Source: Gammaproteobacteria bacterium (GTDB lineage: Bacteria > Pseudomonadota > Gammaproteobacteria > Granulosicoccales > Granulosicoccaceae). Taken from it: a stretch of 15,260 nt of DNA. Shown here piece after piece: positions 1 to 7,439 of the stretch. The translations under genes were made by a program, and so were the position numbers. The notes beneath the pieces are model-generated. The model searched no databases and was not told the origin of the DNA. It saw nothing but the letters and a program-made list of their open reading frames with translations. Position 1 is the stretch's first letter. The number at the start of each line of letters is the position of its first letter. Location of the stretch: contig DOIU01000170.1 in NCBI GenBank assembly GCA_003511825.1, positions 1-15,260 of the forward strand, read 5' to 3'.

Positions 1-2384
1 AAGAGAAACTGCCAAGGAGCGTCTCCTTGAAACCGATGAGCCAGGGGCAATTTGTAGTTCCGCAACACCTGTTCGGCATCAATATTCCCTTCAACACTGA
101 CACGTGTAAAAATTGAGGGATCTTGCTCATCACGTGATGCGCGGATCCGCACCGGCTTGCCGAAATACTCAGCCGACAGCACATCTGCGACCAGATCCCG
201 TTCGGAGAAGTGGACCCTGCCTCTGAGCTTCTCCAAATCAAAACCGAAGCGTGGGGAATACCAACGGTTGCCCGCCAAATCCAACTCGCCCTTGACGCGT
301 ATCTTATCCACACTGAATTGCTTAAGCGGCACGCCCAACTCAATACTGACTCCCATGCCGCCTTCGAGCGTGGAGCCGCCAAGGACAGGCTCTAGCAAAC
401 CATCCAGAGGTGATTGTTGCACAAACTCCATGAGATTCTCGCTGTCGCCCAACAGCGTTGCGTGAAGCGCAATATCAGCTTGTTTCAGGCTTGCAATACT
501 GCCATTTACTGTACTCAGTCGATTACCCGCGACAACGCCATCGCTGACATCAAAACTGATGGCATCACGGTCAAACCTAACTCGCGCCTGCAGCGCCTGC
601 CCTTCCGGCCATCCATCAAGGTATTTCAGCTGCCCGTCGTCCATACGGATGCGCGCAGAAAACTCCCCAGAACCGTCCGCATACGGAAATCCTTTGGTGG
701 GACCACTTAGATGTAATTCCCCCTCACTGAGGTCGCCAGCAATAAAGGCTTCATCAAGCCACTTGACCAATGCCGGATGCATCCGCCCAGTAGGATAATA
801 CAAGTGAATATGAGCGGCATCGGCCTTTTCTACGGACGCCTGCAAATCTAACCACGCAGGAGACTGGCCGCGCTTGCGCACCTGGAACTGCACACTCCCA
901 TCCACGTGCTCACTCGCTACTCGGATAGGGCTGCTCTGAATCTCAAAGCCATCAGGGGTGATTTCAAACGCGACGCGCCCATCCAGTGTTCGCGCATCAA
1001 TGGGTTGACGAAACCATCGCGGCATCATGAAGCGAAACGCATCATCGTCAATCACAATCTCGCCCCGATTGTTTTGCAACGTCAGCTGGCCATCAAAACT
1101 GCTGACACCGGGCAACTTGGCGTAGGCCTGTACACCGACATTGTTAAACGTCGCTCTTGCAGCCTGGAATCGGGGCTTTGCGCTTGTTTGATCAAGGGAT
1201 ATCGCCCAATCCTCGATCTTACCAGTCGGTGCCAACGCTTTCATTCGAGGCATCCAGGATTCAGCAAGCGGCAAACCTTCCCACACCCGCGCAAATGATG
1301 ACAACGCCGCCAAGTCAATTTCCGGGCCTCTCAGATCCAGGTAAGAAAGCCGCTTGTCTTGTTCATTCGCTACCCGCAAATAGCCTTCAATCAGCGACGA
1401 TGCATCCGACATCTCACCGACAGATAGCTCTCGGACACCCACCAGCATCGAGTCATCTTGCCGTTTAACGACGATATCCGCTTGCACTTGTCGAGACTGC
1501 CACCGCGCATCCGCAGCGGGATTTTCGAGGAGGACATCGCGAGTATCTGAGAGCAAGCGCAATGACTGCAAGCCAACTTGCGACCATGCGCCCCAGAGCT
1601 GCAAATCAGATACGCCCGCAACAGATAAAGGAACGATATCGGGCTGCAAATCAAACAAAGACGCCAAATTGAGATTGTCAGTATGCAGATGGAACTGCCC
1701 ATTGGACTTCAGTAAATCAGGCCTGGCCCCAGAAAAATCCACCGACAACGAGACCTGACCCGCACTGATACCGGGCACTCGGGCGTCCAGCCGCAACTGA
1801 TGCAAGCCAGCGTTGTTTCTGGCGCGAATGTTCAAGTCGCGCAGTTGCACGTCGATGCGTTTATGCTTATCGATAAGATGGATGCGAGAATCGAGCAATG
1901 CGACGCTGTCAGCACTCATCAGCCAGCCCAATACGTCAACACTTTGGGCGCCTCCGCTTTTTTCGCCATCGATCTGATGCCCGTAGGCGCGGATTTTCTT
2001 TGACCCCAAGTACTCAACGGACAAATCCACGCCAACAATCGCCATTTCACGAATCTGCCACCCTCCGTTAAGCCATGAGCGGAACAAATCCAGATCCAGC
2101 AGAATCTCGTCAATTTGTACATCCTGACCACGCTCCACACCCGAGACGAGCATGACATCTTCCAATACCAAGCGCGGCCCCACACCATGCCAACTCAGCT
2201 CCAGCGCACCAATTTCGACGGGATTATCGAGACGCTGACTGACATAACGCTCAATTTCAGCGCGATACTGACCAAGAAATGGGAAGCTGATGCGAGCTGC
2301 ACCGGTGACAACGGCGGTAAGCACCAGCAGAGAGAAAACCAATAATAAGGTCCAGCGCAGGGTGTGATGCGCGACGTGTTTCAT
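1..2384 (-). CDS. yhdP: YhdP family AsmA-like protein, C-terminal part cut by window edge
   Basis: The frame is open from the ATG at 2384 to the left edge, giving about 794 residues; full-length YhdP proteins are roughly 1,250-1,300 residues, so the C-terminal third is missing. The N-terminus (MKHVAHHTLRWTLLLVFSL) carries one hydrophobic segment at about residues 10-31, fitting an inner-membrane anchor. Next comes the typical opening of the family, with FLGQYRAEIERYVSQRL and PVEIGALELSWHGVGPRL at about residues 36-72, then long beta-rich periplasmic sequence. In E. coli, YhdP with TamB and YdbH is linked to phospholipid transport to the outer membrane; the same role here is inferred. The start has a Shine-Dalgarno GAAAGG and lies 15 bases after the rng stop. 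The order maf-rng-yhdP matches the conserved enteric arrangement. No frameshift was seen in the visible part. Confidence 0.88.
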   Translation of the reverse strand, partial: MKHVAHHTLRWTLLLVFSLLVLTAVVTGAARISFPFLGQYRAEIERYVSQRLDNPVEIGALELSWHGVGPRLVLEDVMLVSGVERGQDVQIDEILLDLDLFRSWLNGGWQIREMAIVGVDLSVEYLGSKKIRAYGHQIDGEKSGGAQSVDVLGWLMSADSVALLDSRIHLIDKHKRIDVQLRDLNIRARNNAGLHQLRLDARVPGISAGQVSLSVDFSGARPDLLKSNGQFHLHTDNLNLASLFDLQPDIVPLSVAGVSDLQLWGAWSQVGLQSLRLLSDTRDVLLENPAADARWQSRQVQADIVVKRQDDSMLVGVRELSVGEMSDASSLIEGYLRVANEQDKRLSYLDLRGPEIDLAALSSFARVWEGLPLAESWMPRMKALAPTGKIEDWAISLDQTSAKPRFQAARATFNNVGVQAYAKLPGVSSFDGQLTLQNNRGEIVIDDDAFRFMMPRWFRQPIDARTLDGRVAFEITPDGFEIQSSPIRVASEHVDGSVQFQVRKRGQSPAWLDLQASVEKADAAHIHLYYPTGRMHPALVKWLDEAFIAGDLSEGELHLSGPTKGFPYADGSGEFSARIRMDDGQLKYLDGWPEGQALQARVRFDRDAISFDVSDGVVAGNRLSTVNGSIASLKQADIALHATLLGDSENLMEFVQQSPLDGLLEPVLGGSTLEGGMGVSIELGVPLKQFSVDKIRVKGELDLAGNRWYSPRFGFDLEKLRGRVHFSERDLVADVLSAEYFGKPVRIRASRDEQDPSIFTRVSVEGNIDAEQVLRNYKLPLAHRFQGDAPWQFL

Positions 2385-2399
2385 GCAAAGACAACCTTT

Positions 2400-3869
2400 C
2401 TAAACAAGCACCACGTCGTATTGTTCGCGGGTATACATGCTTTCGCCCTGAAGACGAATGGGGACACCAATAAACTCTTCGAGCTCTGCCACATCTCCAG
2501 ACTGTTCATCTAAGAGCAAGTCCGTCACCTCGGTTGACGCGACGACCGTCAGCGAACTAACACCAAACTGACGCACCTGCCGGATAATTTCACGTGTAAT
2601 TTCGTAACACACCGTTTCTGCTGTTTTCATGGTCCCGCGTCCACTGCAGGCAGGGCAATCACTCGTCAAGACGTGTTCCAGGCTCTCCCGAGTGCGCTTA
2701 CGGGTCATTTCAACCAAGCCAAGCGAAGAGACTTCACACACTTGCGTGCGTACCGGATCCCGTTGCAAATATTTATCAAACGCTCGCATAACCTGTTGCC
2801 GGTGTTCCTGGGTTGTCATATCAATAAAATCAATGATGATAATCCCACCCAGGTTTCGCAAACGCAACTGCCGCACAATCGCCTGCGCAGCTTCAAGATT
2901 AGTCTTAAAAATAGTTTCTTCTAGGTTGCGATTCCCTACAAAGCCACCGGTGTTGACGTCTATAGTGGTCATGGATTCCGTTTGATCGATCACCAAGTAG
3001 CCACCCGACTTGAGCTGGACCTTTTTATCCAACGCCTTCTGGATCTCATCCTCCACACCATAGATATCAAAAATGGGCCGTTCGCCCGGATAGTGCTCAA
3101 TTTTATCGGACAACTCTGGCACATACTCATCGCAAAACTCATGGGCTAGCTGCGAGGTTTCGCGCGAATCAATGCGTATGCGCTCAATATGCTTTCCTTT
3201 GATATCTCGCAAGGTCCTCAGGACCAAGGGCAAATCTTTGAAGACCACTCTGCCGACGTCCTTGTCCTGTAGCTTTTCCGTCACGGTCTGCCAGACCTTG
3301 CGCAAAAACTGCATGTCATTGGCCAACGCTTCTTCCGTGACCCCTTCTGCTAAGGTGCGCACAATGAAGCCACCATCATCCTCATGAATCAGCTCCTGGA
3401 CGAGTGTCCGCAAGCGCTCCCGCTCTTCTTCTTCCTCGATCTTGGTGGATACGCCTATGTTGCCCTCATTCGGCATTAAGACGAGATAGCGCGACGGGAT
3501 GGTGAGATTGGTGGTCAAACGCGCTCCTTTGCTGCCTAGCGGGTCTTTGATCACCTGCACGACCACAAGCTGCCCTTCAGCCAAGCTCTCGTGGATTGAC
3601 CGATTCCCATTGCGCTCTTCAGCACTTGCTTCCGGCGTACTGGTTCGCGCCAAGTCAGCTGCGTGTAAAAACGCAGCGCGCTCCAATCCGACATCAACAA
3701 ACGCAGCTTCCATCCCGGGTAGCACGCGCACAACTTTGCCGACATAAATATTGCCGACCAACCCCCGTTTCTTAGCCCGCTCAATCAATACTTCCGTCAA
3801 CATGCCATTTTCAACGTAAGCGACACGGGTTTCTTGCGGGGTGACATTGATCAATAGTTCTTCGGCCAT
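2400..3869 (-). CDS. rng: Ribonuclease G
   Basis: The product is 489 residues, the same length as E. coli RNase G. This endoribonuclease matures the 5' end of 16S rRNA and takes part in mRNA decay in the cytoplasm. An S1-like RNA-binding domain covers about residues 36-125 (GNIYVGKVVRVLPGMEAAFV). The catalytic DNase I-like part holds the two metal-binding aspartates expected by analogy with RNase E: D304 in TTIDVNTGG and D347 in IIIIDFIDM. The zinc-link cysteines are C405 and C408 (DCPACSGRG). It lacks the long C-terminal scaffold of RNase E, which separates it from rne. The start is the ATG of MAEELLIN, the usual RNase G beginning; the Shine-Dalgarno is weak. It lies 71 bases after maf and 15 before yhdP, so one transcript is likely. 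Confidence 0.96.
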   Translation of the reverse strand: MAEELLINVTPQETRVAYVENGMLTEVLIERAKKRGLVGNIYVGKVVRVLPGMEAAFVDVGLERAAFLHAADLARTSTPEASAEERNGNRSIHESLAEGQLVVVQVIKDPLGSKGARLTTNLTIPSRYLVLMPNEGNIGVSTKIEEEEERERLRTLVQELIHEDDGGFIVRTLAEGVTEEALANDMQFLRKVWQTVTEKLQDKDVGRVVFKDLPLVLRTLRDIKGKHIERIRIDSRETSQLAHEFCDEYVPELSDKIEHYPGERPIFDIYGVEDEIQKALDKKVQLKSGGYLVIDQTESMTTIDVNTGGFVGNRNLEETIFKTNLEAAQAIVRQLRLRNLGGIIIIDFIDMTTQEHRQQVMRAFDKYLQRDPVRTQVCEVSSLGLVEMTRKRTRESLEHVLTSDCPACSGRGTMKTAETVCYEITREIIRQVRQFGVSSLTVVASTEVTDLLLDEQSGDVAELEEFIGVPIRLQGESMYTREQYDVVLV

Positions 3870-3940
3870 AAGTGTTTAGATTCTTCTGCTTGCGTTATGG
3901 TTCCGGGCATCGCGTTTGCAGGCATTTCATGTGAGTCGGG

Positions 3941-4528
3941 TTATTCAGCGAGCACTGGCGCGCCCGCCTTTTGCAGCAACTCCGCCGTCTCGAACAACGG
4001 TAAGCCGACGACGTTGGAGTAGCTACCATGGATGCTCTTTACCAACGTGGCACCCAGCCCCTGAATGGCATAAGCACCTGCCTTTCCCATCGGCTCGCCG
4101 GACTGGCAATAGGCCCGAATCTCTTTTTTTGTCAATGCTTTAAAAGTCACTTCCGTTTTGACGACGCAATGAAACAACGCCCCCTCACAGACTATAGCAG
4201 TGCCAGTGAAGACGTCGTGTGATTTTCCCGACAGGCTCGCGAGAATACTCGCAGCTTGCGTCAATGAGGCAGGTTTTCCGATCGGTTCACCCTCCAGCAC
4301 GATCAGCGTATCGGCAGCAACAATCGGGATCAAATCATTATCCGAGGCAACAGCCATGGCCTTTGCGCTGGCCAAACGCACCACTCGCGTGTCAACAGAT
4401 TCATTCGGCAACGGCTTTTCGTCGATACCACTGACGCGCACCTGCACGCGGAAACCCAATTGTTCAAGCAACGCCAATCGACGTGGCGATTGGCTGGCCA
4501 ATATGATTTCGCGATGACGGAGAGACAC
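3941..4528 (-). CDS. maf: Maf/YhdE-type nucleoside triphosphate pyrophosphatase
   Basis: Maf proteins hydrolyse non-canonical or modified nucleoside triphosphates to monophosphates and pyrophosphate; the YhdE branch prefers dTTP, UTP and modified uridines. The family signature IILASQSPRRLALLEQLGF is at the N-terminus, followed by the catalytic-site stretch VAADTLIVLEGEPIGKP and the C-terminal signature KAGAYAIQGLGATLVKSIHG then NVVGLPL. I chose the GTG at 4528 (195 residues; E. coli YhdE has 197) because a GAGAG Shine-Dalgarno precedes it and the Maf fold starts within about 7 residues. An in-frame ATG at 4609 would add 27 residues that do not resemble Maf. It is the first gene of the maf-rng-yhdP unit, and no mreBCD genes precede it here. 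Substrate preference is inferred from neighbours and similarity. Confidence 0.93.
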   Translation of the reverse strand: MSLRHREIILASQSPRRLALLEQLGFRVQVRVSGIDEKPLPNESVDTRVVRLASAKAMAVASDNDLIPIVAADTLIVLEGEPIGKPASLTQAASILASLSGKSHDVFTGTAIVCEGALFHCVVKTEVTFKALTKKEIRAYCQSGEPMGKAGAYAIQGLGATLVKSIHGSYSNVVGLPLFETAELLQKAGAPVLAE

Positions 4529-4642
4529 CCTCAACTCTCTTTGTGTGATATCAACATGTTGTTTACCACAACAGCGGCCCGCACTGCCAGCAAGCTCAAT
4601 TGCCCACACGGTCTGAAGGGTCGAATATCCGCACCTCTCGGG

Positions 4643-4648
4643 TATACT
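4643..4648 (+). promoter_or_regulatory. Possible -10 box for the flavoprotein gene
   Basis: TATACT is one mismatch from the sigma70 -10 consensus and lies 54 bases before the ATG at 4703. No good -35 box is present at 16-18 bases upstream, so the promoter would be weak or need an activator. Confidence 0.35.
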
Positions 4649-4702
4649 TTGTGGGCTTTAAAGCTCACACGTTCCATCTGAATAGATCAACAGGGAGTTC
4701 GC

Positions 4703-5830
4703 ATGAAAAAAATAACCGTGGTTGGCACCGGATTTGGCGCGCTCACTACCATCAGAACATTGCGAAAACGCGACAAACATGCCGAGATCACGGTAATAGG
4801 CAAAGAGCAGGAATTTCTCTATTACCCCAGCCTTATTTGGGTACCGTCTGGCCTTCGCACACACAAAGATATTTCCGTCAATTTGACGAATTTTTTTGCG
4901 AAGCACCAGGTGAATTTCCATCCTGATGCCGCCGAGCGACTCGAAGCAGGTGGGCGCAAGGTCGTCACCGAAAATGGAACTGTTGAAAACGATGCACTGG
5001 TAATCGCAACCGGTGGGCGCTATCTGCAAAAGCTTCCAGGCATTGAGCACGTTACGATCCCCTGTCGAGGTTACGCGGATGCCGAAAAATTTCGACAGTC
5101 ACTCCATGCGCTCAAAAAAGGCACAATTGCCTTCGGCTTTAGCGGTAATCCGAACGAAGGATCAGCGATGCGGGGTGGGCCTATATTCGAGTTTTTATTC
5201 GGTACACACACGCTCTTAAAAAAACAAGGGCGTCGCCAGGACTTTCGTCTCGCATTCTTTTGCCCTTCACCTCGACCTGGACAGCGGATGGGCGATAAAG
5301 CCGTCAATCGTCTGCTAACGTGCATGAAAGATAGTCAGATCGACCTGCACATTGGTCATAAGCTTAAAGGATTCACCGAAAACAGCGTCAAAACAGAGGC
5401 CGGTGAATTCCAGGCAGACCTCGTCGCGTTCATACCAGGTATGACTGGCAGCGCATGGCTGCAAGACGAGAGCCTGCCGAAGTCCCCCGGGGGATTCTTA
5501 CGTGCCAATGAACAGTGCCAGGTAGAAGGATTACCACACGTCTATGCCGTCGGTGACTGCGCGAGCTTTCCCGGCCCCGATTGGAAACCCAAGCAAGCTC
5601 ACATGGCAGACTTGCAAGCCATTTGCGCAGCTAATAACGCGCTCGCCGCCTTAAATGGCAAACCGGCAAACCAGACATTCCGCACTGAGCTGGCATGCAT
5701 CGTTGACAGTACTGACAAAGGCATGTTCGTGGCTCGCACCAGAAAGCACAACTTCATGCTACCGTCGTTGACGGTCCTGCATTGGCTGAAACGCTTTTTT
5801 GAGTGGTGGTATTTGCGAGCATATCGCTAA
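4703..5830 (+). CDS. FAD-dependent oxidoreductase of the sulfide:quinone oxidoreductase-like family
   Basis: This 375-residue flavoprotein has the two-dinucleotide-binding-domain fold. Visible marks are an N-terminal FAD motif (ITVVGTGFGAL, G8/G10), a second nucleotide-fold segment ending ALVIATGG (98-105), and the FAD-binding VYAVGDCA (about 280-287). The C-terminus (LPSLTVLHWLKRFFEWWYLR) is amphipathic and aromatic, like the membrane-attaching tails of sulfide:quinone oxidoreductases and type II NADH dehydrogenases. C121 and C332 sit near positions of SQR redox cysteines, but the central one appears replaced: the segment reads SAMRGGPIFEFLF where SQRs have a Cys-Phe-Gly-Pro pattern. Sulfide oxidation is therefore doubtful; electron transfer to quinone from another donor is possible. 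The start has an AGGGAG Shine-Dalgarno. It is divergent from maf and convergent with rpsI, so it is probably monocistronic. Confidence 0.8.
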   Translation: MKKITVVGTGFGALTTIRTLRKRDKHAEITVIGKEQEFLYYPSLIWVPSGLRTHKDISVNLTNFFAKHQVNFHPDAAERLEAGGRKVVTENGTVENDALVIATGGRYLQKLPGIEHVTIPCRGYADAEKFRQSLHALKKGTIAFGFSGNPNEGSAMRGGPIFEFLFGTHTLLKKQGRRQDFRLAFFCPSPRPGQRMGDKAVNRLLTCMKDSQIDLHIGHKLKGFTENSVKTEAGEFQADLVAFIPGMTGSAWLQDESLPKSPGGFLRANEQCQVEGLPHVYAVGDCASFPGPDWKPKQAHMADLQAICAANNALAALNGKPANQTFRTELACIVDSTDKGMFVARTRKHNFMLPSLTVLHWLKRFFEWWYLRAYR

Positions 5831-5912
5831 TCAGCGATCGGTTTTAGTCGCAATGGTCTGATACGCCTCTGCAATAGCAAGTACAGCAAACGACAAAAGC
5901 ATACGCGCACAA

Positions 5913-5935
5913 AAAAGGGCCTGACCGGCCCTTTT
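5913..5935. terminator. Bidirectional terminator between the flavoprotein gene and rpsI
   Basis: A perfect 9-bp stem AAAAGGGCC/GGCCCTTTT with loop TGACC. It is followed by T-runs in both directions: TTTT on the plus strand, and six T on the minus strand counting the paired ones. It fits termination of both convergent units. Confidence 0.85.
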
Positions 5936-5975
5936 CAGAATAGCCATGTTGGCGGCGAGCCTCCGAAGCGAGTGA

Positions 5976-6368
5976 TTACCGCTTCGAGAACTGCGTAGCA
6001 CGACGTGCTTTGCGCAAGCCCACTTTTTTACGCTCAACCTTGCGCGAGTCACGGGTTAACAAACCAGCCTTACGCAGAGGTGAACGCAATTCTTCGTTGT
6101 AGGAGAGCAGCGCACGCGCTATCCCCAGGCGAATAGCGCCTGCTTGACCACTGTCACCGCCACCGGCAACTGTGATATTGAAATCAAACTGGTCAACCGC
6201 TTCGGCTGTTTCGAGCGGTTGACGCACGACCATGTGCGCAGTTTTACGCCCGAAGTAATCTTCAAGCTTCTGATGATTGATCGTGATCGCACCAGTACCT
6301 GCACGCATGAACACTCGCGCGCTGGATGTCTTTCGGCGACCTGTTCCGTAATAGCTTTGCTCAGCCAT
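5976..6368 (-). CDS. rpsI: 30S ribosomal protein S9 (uS9)
   Basis: The product is 130 residues, the same length as E. coli S9. The start MAEQSYYGTGRRKTSSARVF, the central QPLETAEAVDQFD and the GGGDSGQAGAIRLGIARALL segment are diagnostic. The basic tail ends in the invariant Ser-Lys-Arg (QFSKR), which reaches the ribosomal P site and contacts initiator tRNA. The gene is 26 bases after rplM and is expected to be cotranscribed with it. Downstream comes a terminator rather than petABC or sspA, which follow rpsI in many relatives. The identification is firm. Confidence 0.98.
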   Translation of the reverse strand: MAEQSYYGTGRRKTSSARVFMRAGTGAITINHQKLEDYFGRKTAHMVVRQPLETAEAVDQFDFNITVAGGGDSGQAGAIRLGIARALLSYNEELRSPLRKAGLLTRDSRKVERKKVGLRKARRATQFSKR

Positions 6369-6394
6369 GATTCATCTGCTCTCTGGTATTCTTT

Positions 6395-6823
6395 CTAGAT
6401 ATCTAAAGGTTGCGGCTGCTGGGCGGCATGCTGGTGTTCTGGGCCGGCGTAAACGCGCAGCTTTCGATACATTGCCCGACCCAGCGGGTTTTTGGGCAGC
6501 ATGCCTTTTACTGCGAGCTCAATGATGCGCTCTGGCGCCTGCTGTTGCAGCTTTTCAAAACTGATGGTTTTCAGGTTACCGATGTAGCCAGTCGACCGAT
6601 GATACATCTTATCTTTCGCTTTATTGCCGGTGACACGCACTTTGGACGCATTCACGACAATAATGTGGTCGCCCGTGTCAACGTGTGGTGTATAAGTCGG
6701 CTTATGCTTGCCTCGCAATCGAAGTGCGATTTCTGATGACAAACGACCGAGCGTCTTACCCTCGGCATCGATCACATACCACTGACGCTTGACTTCAGCA
6801 GGTTTGGCACTGAAGGTTTTCAT
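6395..6823 (-). CDS. rplM: 50S ribosomal protein L13 (uL13)
   Basis: The product is 142 residues from the ATG at 6823, matching E. coli L13 in length and opening (MKTFSAKPAEVKRQWYVIDA). The hallmark stretches TLGRLSSEIALRLRGKHKP, YTPHVDTGDHIIVVNA and VKGMLPKNPLGRAMYRKL are all present, and it ends in AAQQPQPLDI like its orthologues. L13 is an early assembly protein of the large subunit. A GGAG Shine-Dalgarno 6 bases before ATG 6823 decides the start; an in-frame TTG at 6835 would overlap that site and add four non-conserved residues. In E. coli the rplM-rpsI operon is autoregulated by L13 binding the rplM leader. Whether the roughly 55-base leader here does the same is not shown. Confidence 0.98.
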   Translation of the reverse strand: MKTFSAKPAEVKRQWYVIDAEGKTLGRLSSEIALRLRGKHKPTYTPHVDTGDHIIVVNASKVRVTGNKAKDKMYHRSTGYIGNLKTISFEKLQQQAPERIIELAVKGMLPKNPLGRAMYRKLRVYAGPEHQHAAQQPQPLDI

Positions 6824-6884
6824 CCCAGGCTCCAAAAACGGTGTTAGATAACGCGAGACTATCCCCCGCGCGGAAAAGCAGGCA

Positions 6885-6913
6885 AGTATACGTCTGTCTT
6901 ATCGAAGTCTCAA
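6885..6913 (-). promoter_or_regulatory. Sigma70 promoter of rplM-rpsI
   Basis: On the minus strand, TTGAGA (6913-6908), a 17-base spacer, then TATACT (6890-6885). This is close to consensus at optimal spacing. Transcription would start near 6878, leaving a leader of about 55 bases. The leader contains a G-rich run between two CGCG tetramers that could fold on itself. Confidence 0.82.
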
Positions 6914-7028
6914 GCCTTTTATGAAACCAATAATCACTATCTAGATTCATAAATTAAAGCTACCTATTTCCTAAAGATTACTTTAGACTTTGTGGGGTCT
7001 TTCGAGAGTGGCGAAAAAGAATAGAACA

Positions 7029-7080
7029 CATCGCGGTCATAAGACCGCGATGAAGCCACCATAGGAGGATGGAGGAGGAA
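7029..7080 (+). repeat. Hairpin/GGA element, copy 1
   Basis: A perfect 10-bp stem CATCGCGGTC/GACCGCGATG (7029-7038 and 7043-7052) with loop ATAA. It is followed by AAGCCACCA and then the invariant 19-mer TAGGAGGATGGAGGAGGAA (7062-7080). The hairpin starts 129 bases before that of copy 2. The stem sequence is unrelated to the stem of copy 2, although stem length, loop length and the tail are kept. The element is drawn on the plus strand because the purine-rich tail and the terminator at 7360 share that orientation. Confidence 0.8.
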
Positions 7081-7157
7081 CCGTCTTGCTCAGACAATAA
7101 AAATACTGCTGAGCGCTCCAAACAGCCCTTTCCGTGGCCTGTTCACTTGTTAAAAAC

Positions 7158-7210
7158 GACACGGCCTGTGAAGGCCGTGTCAAGTCCACCGTAGGAGGAT
7201 GGAGGAGGAA
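7158..7210 (+). repeat. Hairpin/GGA element, copy 2
   Basis: A perfect 10-bp stem GACACGGCCT/AGGCCGTGTC (7158-7167 and 7172-7181) closed by a GTGA loop, which fits the GNRA tetraloop pattern. It is followed by AAGTCCACCG and the same 19-mer as copy 1 (7192-7210). The linker is one base longer than in copy 1. Sequence upstream of the hairpin also starts with an A-run, as in copy 1 (AAAAACGACACGG against AAAAAGAATAGAACACATCG). Confidence 0.8.
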
Positions 7211-7359
7211 ATCGTTAGAACCGGACAGGTCTATTAGAATATAGTCATATTCAAAATACAGCTCTGTCAACATCTTTAAAACGGTCGTTTGATTTTTTTG
7301 CTAACCCGACTGTTTTGCAGCTCTTGGGGAATAATATATAGGCTTGCTGCGACGCAGTA

Positions 7360-7384
7360 AAGGGCTTTTTGCCCTTATTTTGTT
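7360..7384 (+). terminator. Plus-strand intrinsic terminator downstream of the repeats
   Basis: A 6-bp stem AAGGGC/GCCCTT with a TTTTT loop, followed by ATTTTGTT on the plus strand. The minus strand has no T-run after the stem, so this points to transcription on the plus strand through the repeat region. Confidence 0.6.
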
Positions 7385-7439
7385 AAATCTCTAGAATCAT
7401 TTCCTGTTTTAACCCCAAACCGATACGCAATCAGACCTA

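Larger units (their letters stand above)
6914..7439. other. Long intergenic region with duplicated hairpin/GGA element
   Basis: About 525 bases between the rplM promoter and the stop of the OsmC-like gene. 6914-7028 is AT-rich; no convincing plus-strand promoter was found there. 7029-7210 holds the two hairpin/GGA repeats described separately. 7211-7359 is AT-rich, with a small perfect inverted repeat GAATAT-AGTC-ATATTC at 7237-7252 and a run of seven T near 7290. A plus-strand terminator lies at 7360-7384. A minus-strand frame of 78 codons (7037-7273) crosses both repeats but resembles no family I recognise. Confidence 0.6.

Noticed and set aside
4529..4609. Longer Maf starting at ATG 4609
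   Set aside because: The extra 27 residues are unlike Maf, and a GTG with a Shine-Dalgarno fits the family length.
5831..6052. 73-codon minus-strand frame between the flavoprotein gene and rpsI
   Set aside because: It overlaps the end of rpsI in another frame and runs through the terminator; no family resemblance.
7029..7210. CRISPR or integron attC interpretation of the repeats
   Set aside because: Only two copies, stems of differing sequence, no spacer-size regularity that can be tested, and no cas, integrase or attC core sites nearby.
7037..7273. 78-codon minus-strand frame across both hairpin/GGA repeats
   Set aside because: Its composition is dictated by the repeats (FLLHPPTVDL and TVPPPSSYGG are the reverse of the GGA tails), the start has no Shine-Dalgarno that I can see, and no family matches; kept only as an alternative reading.
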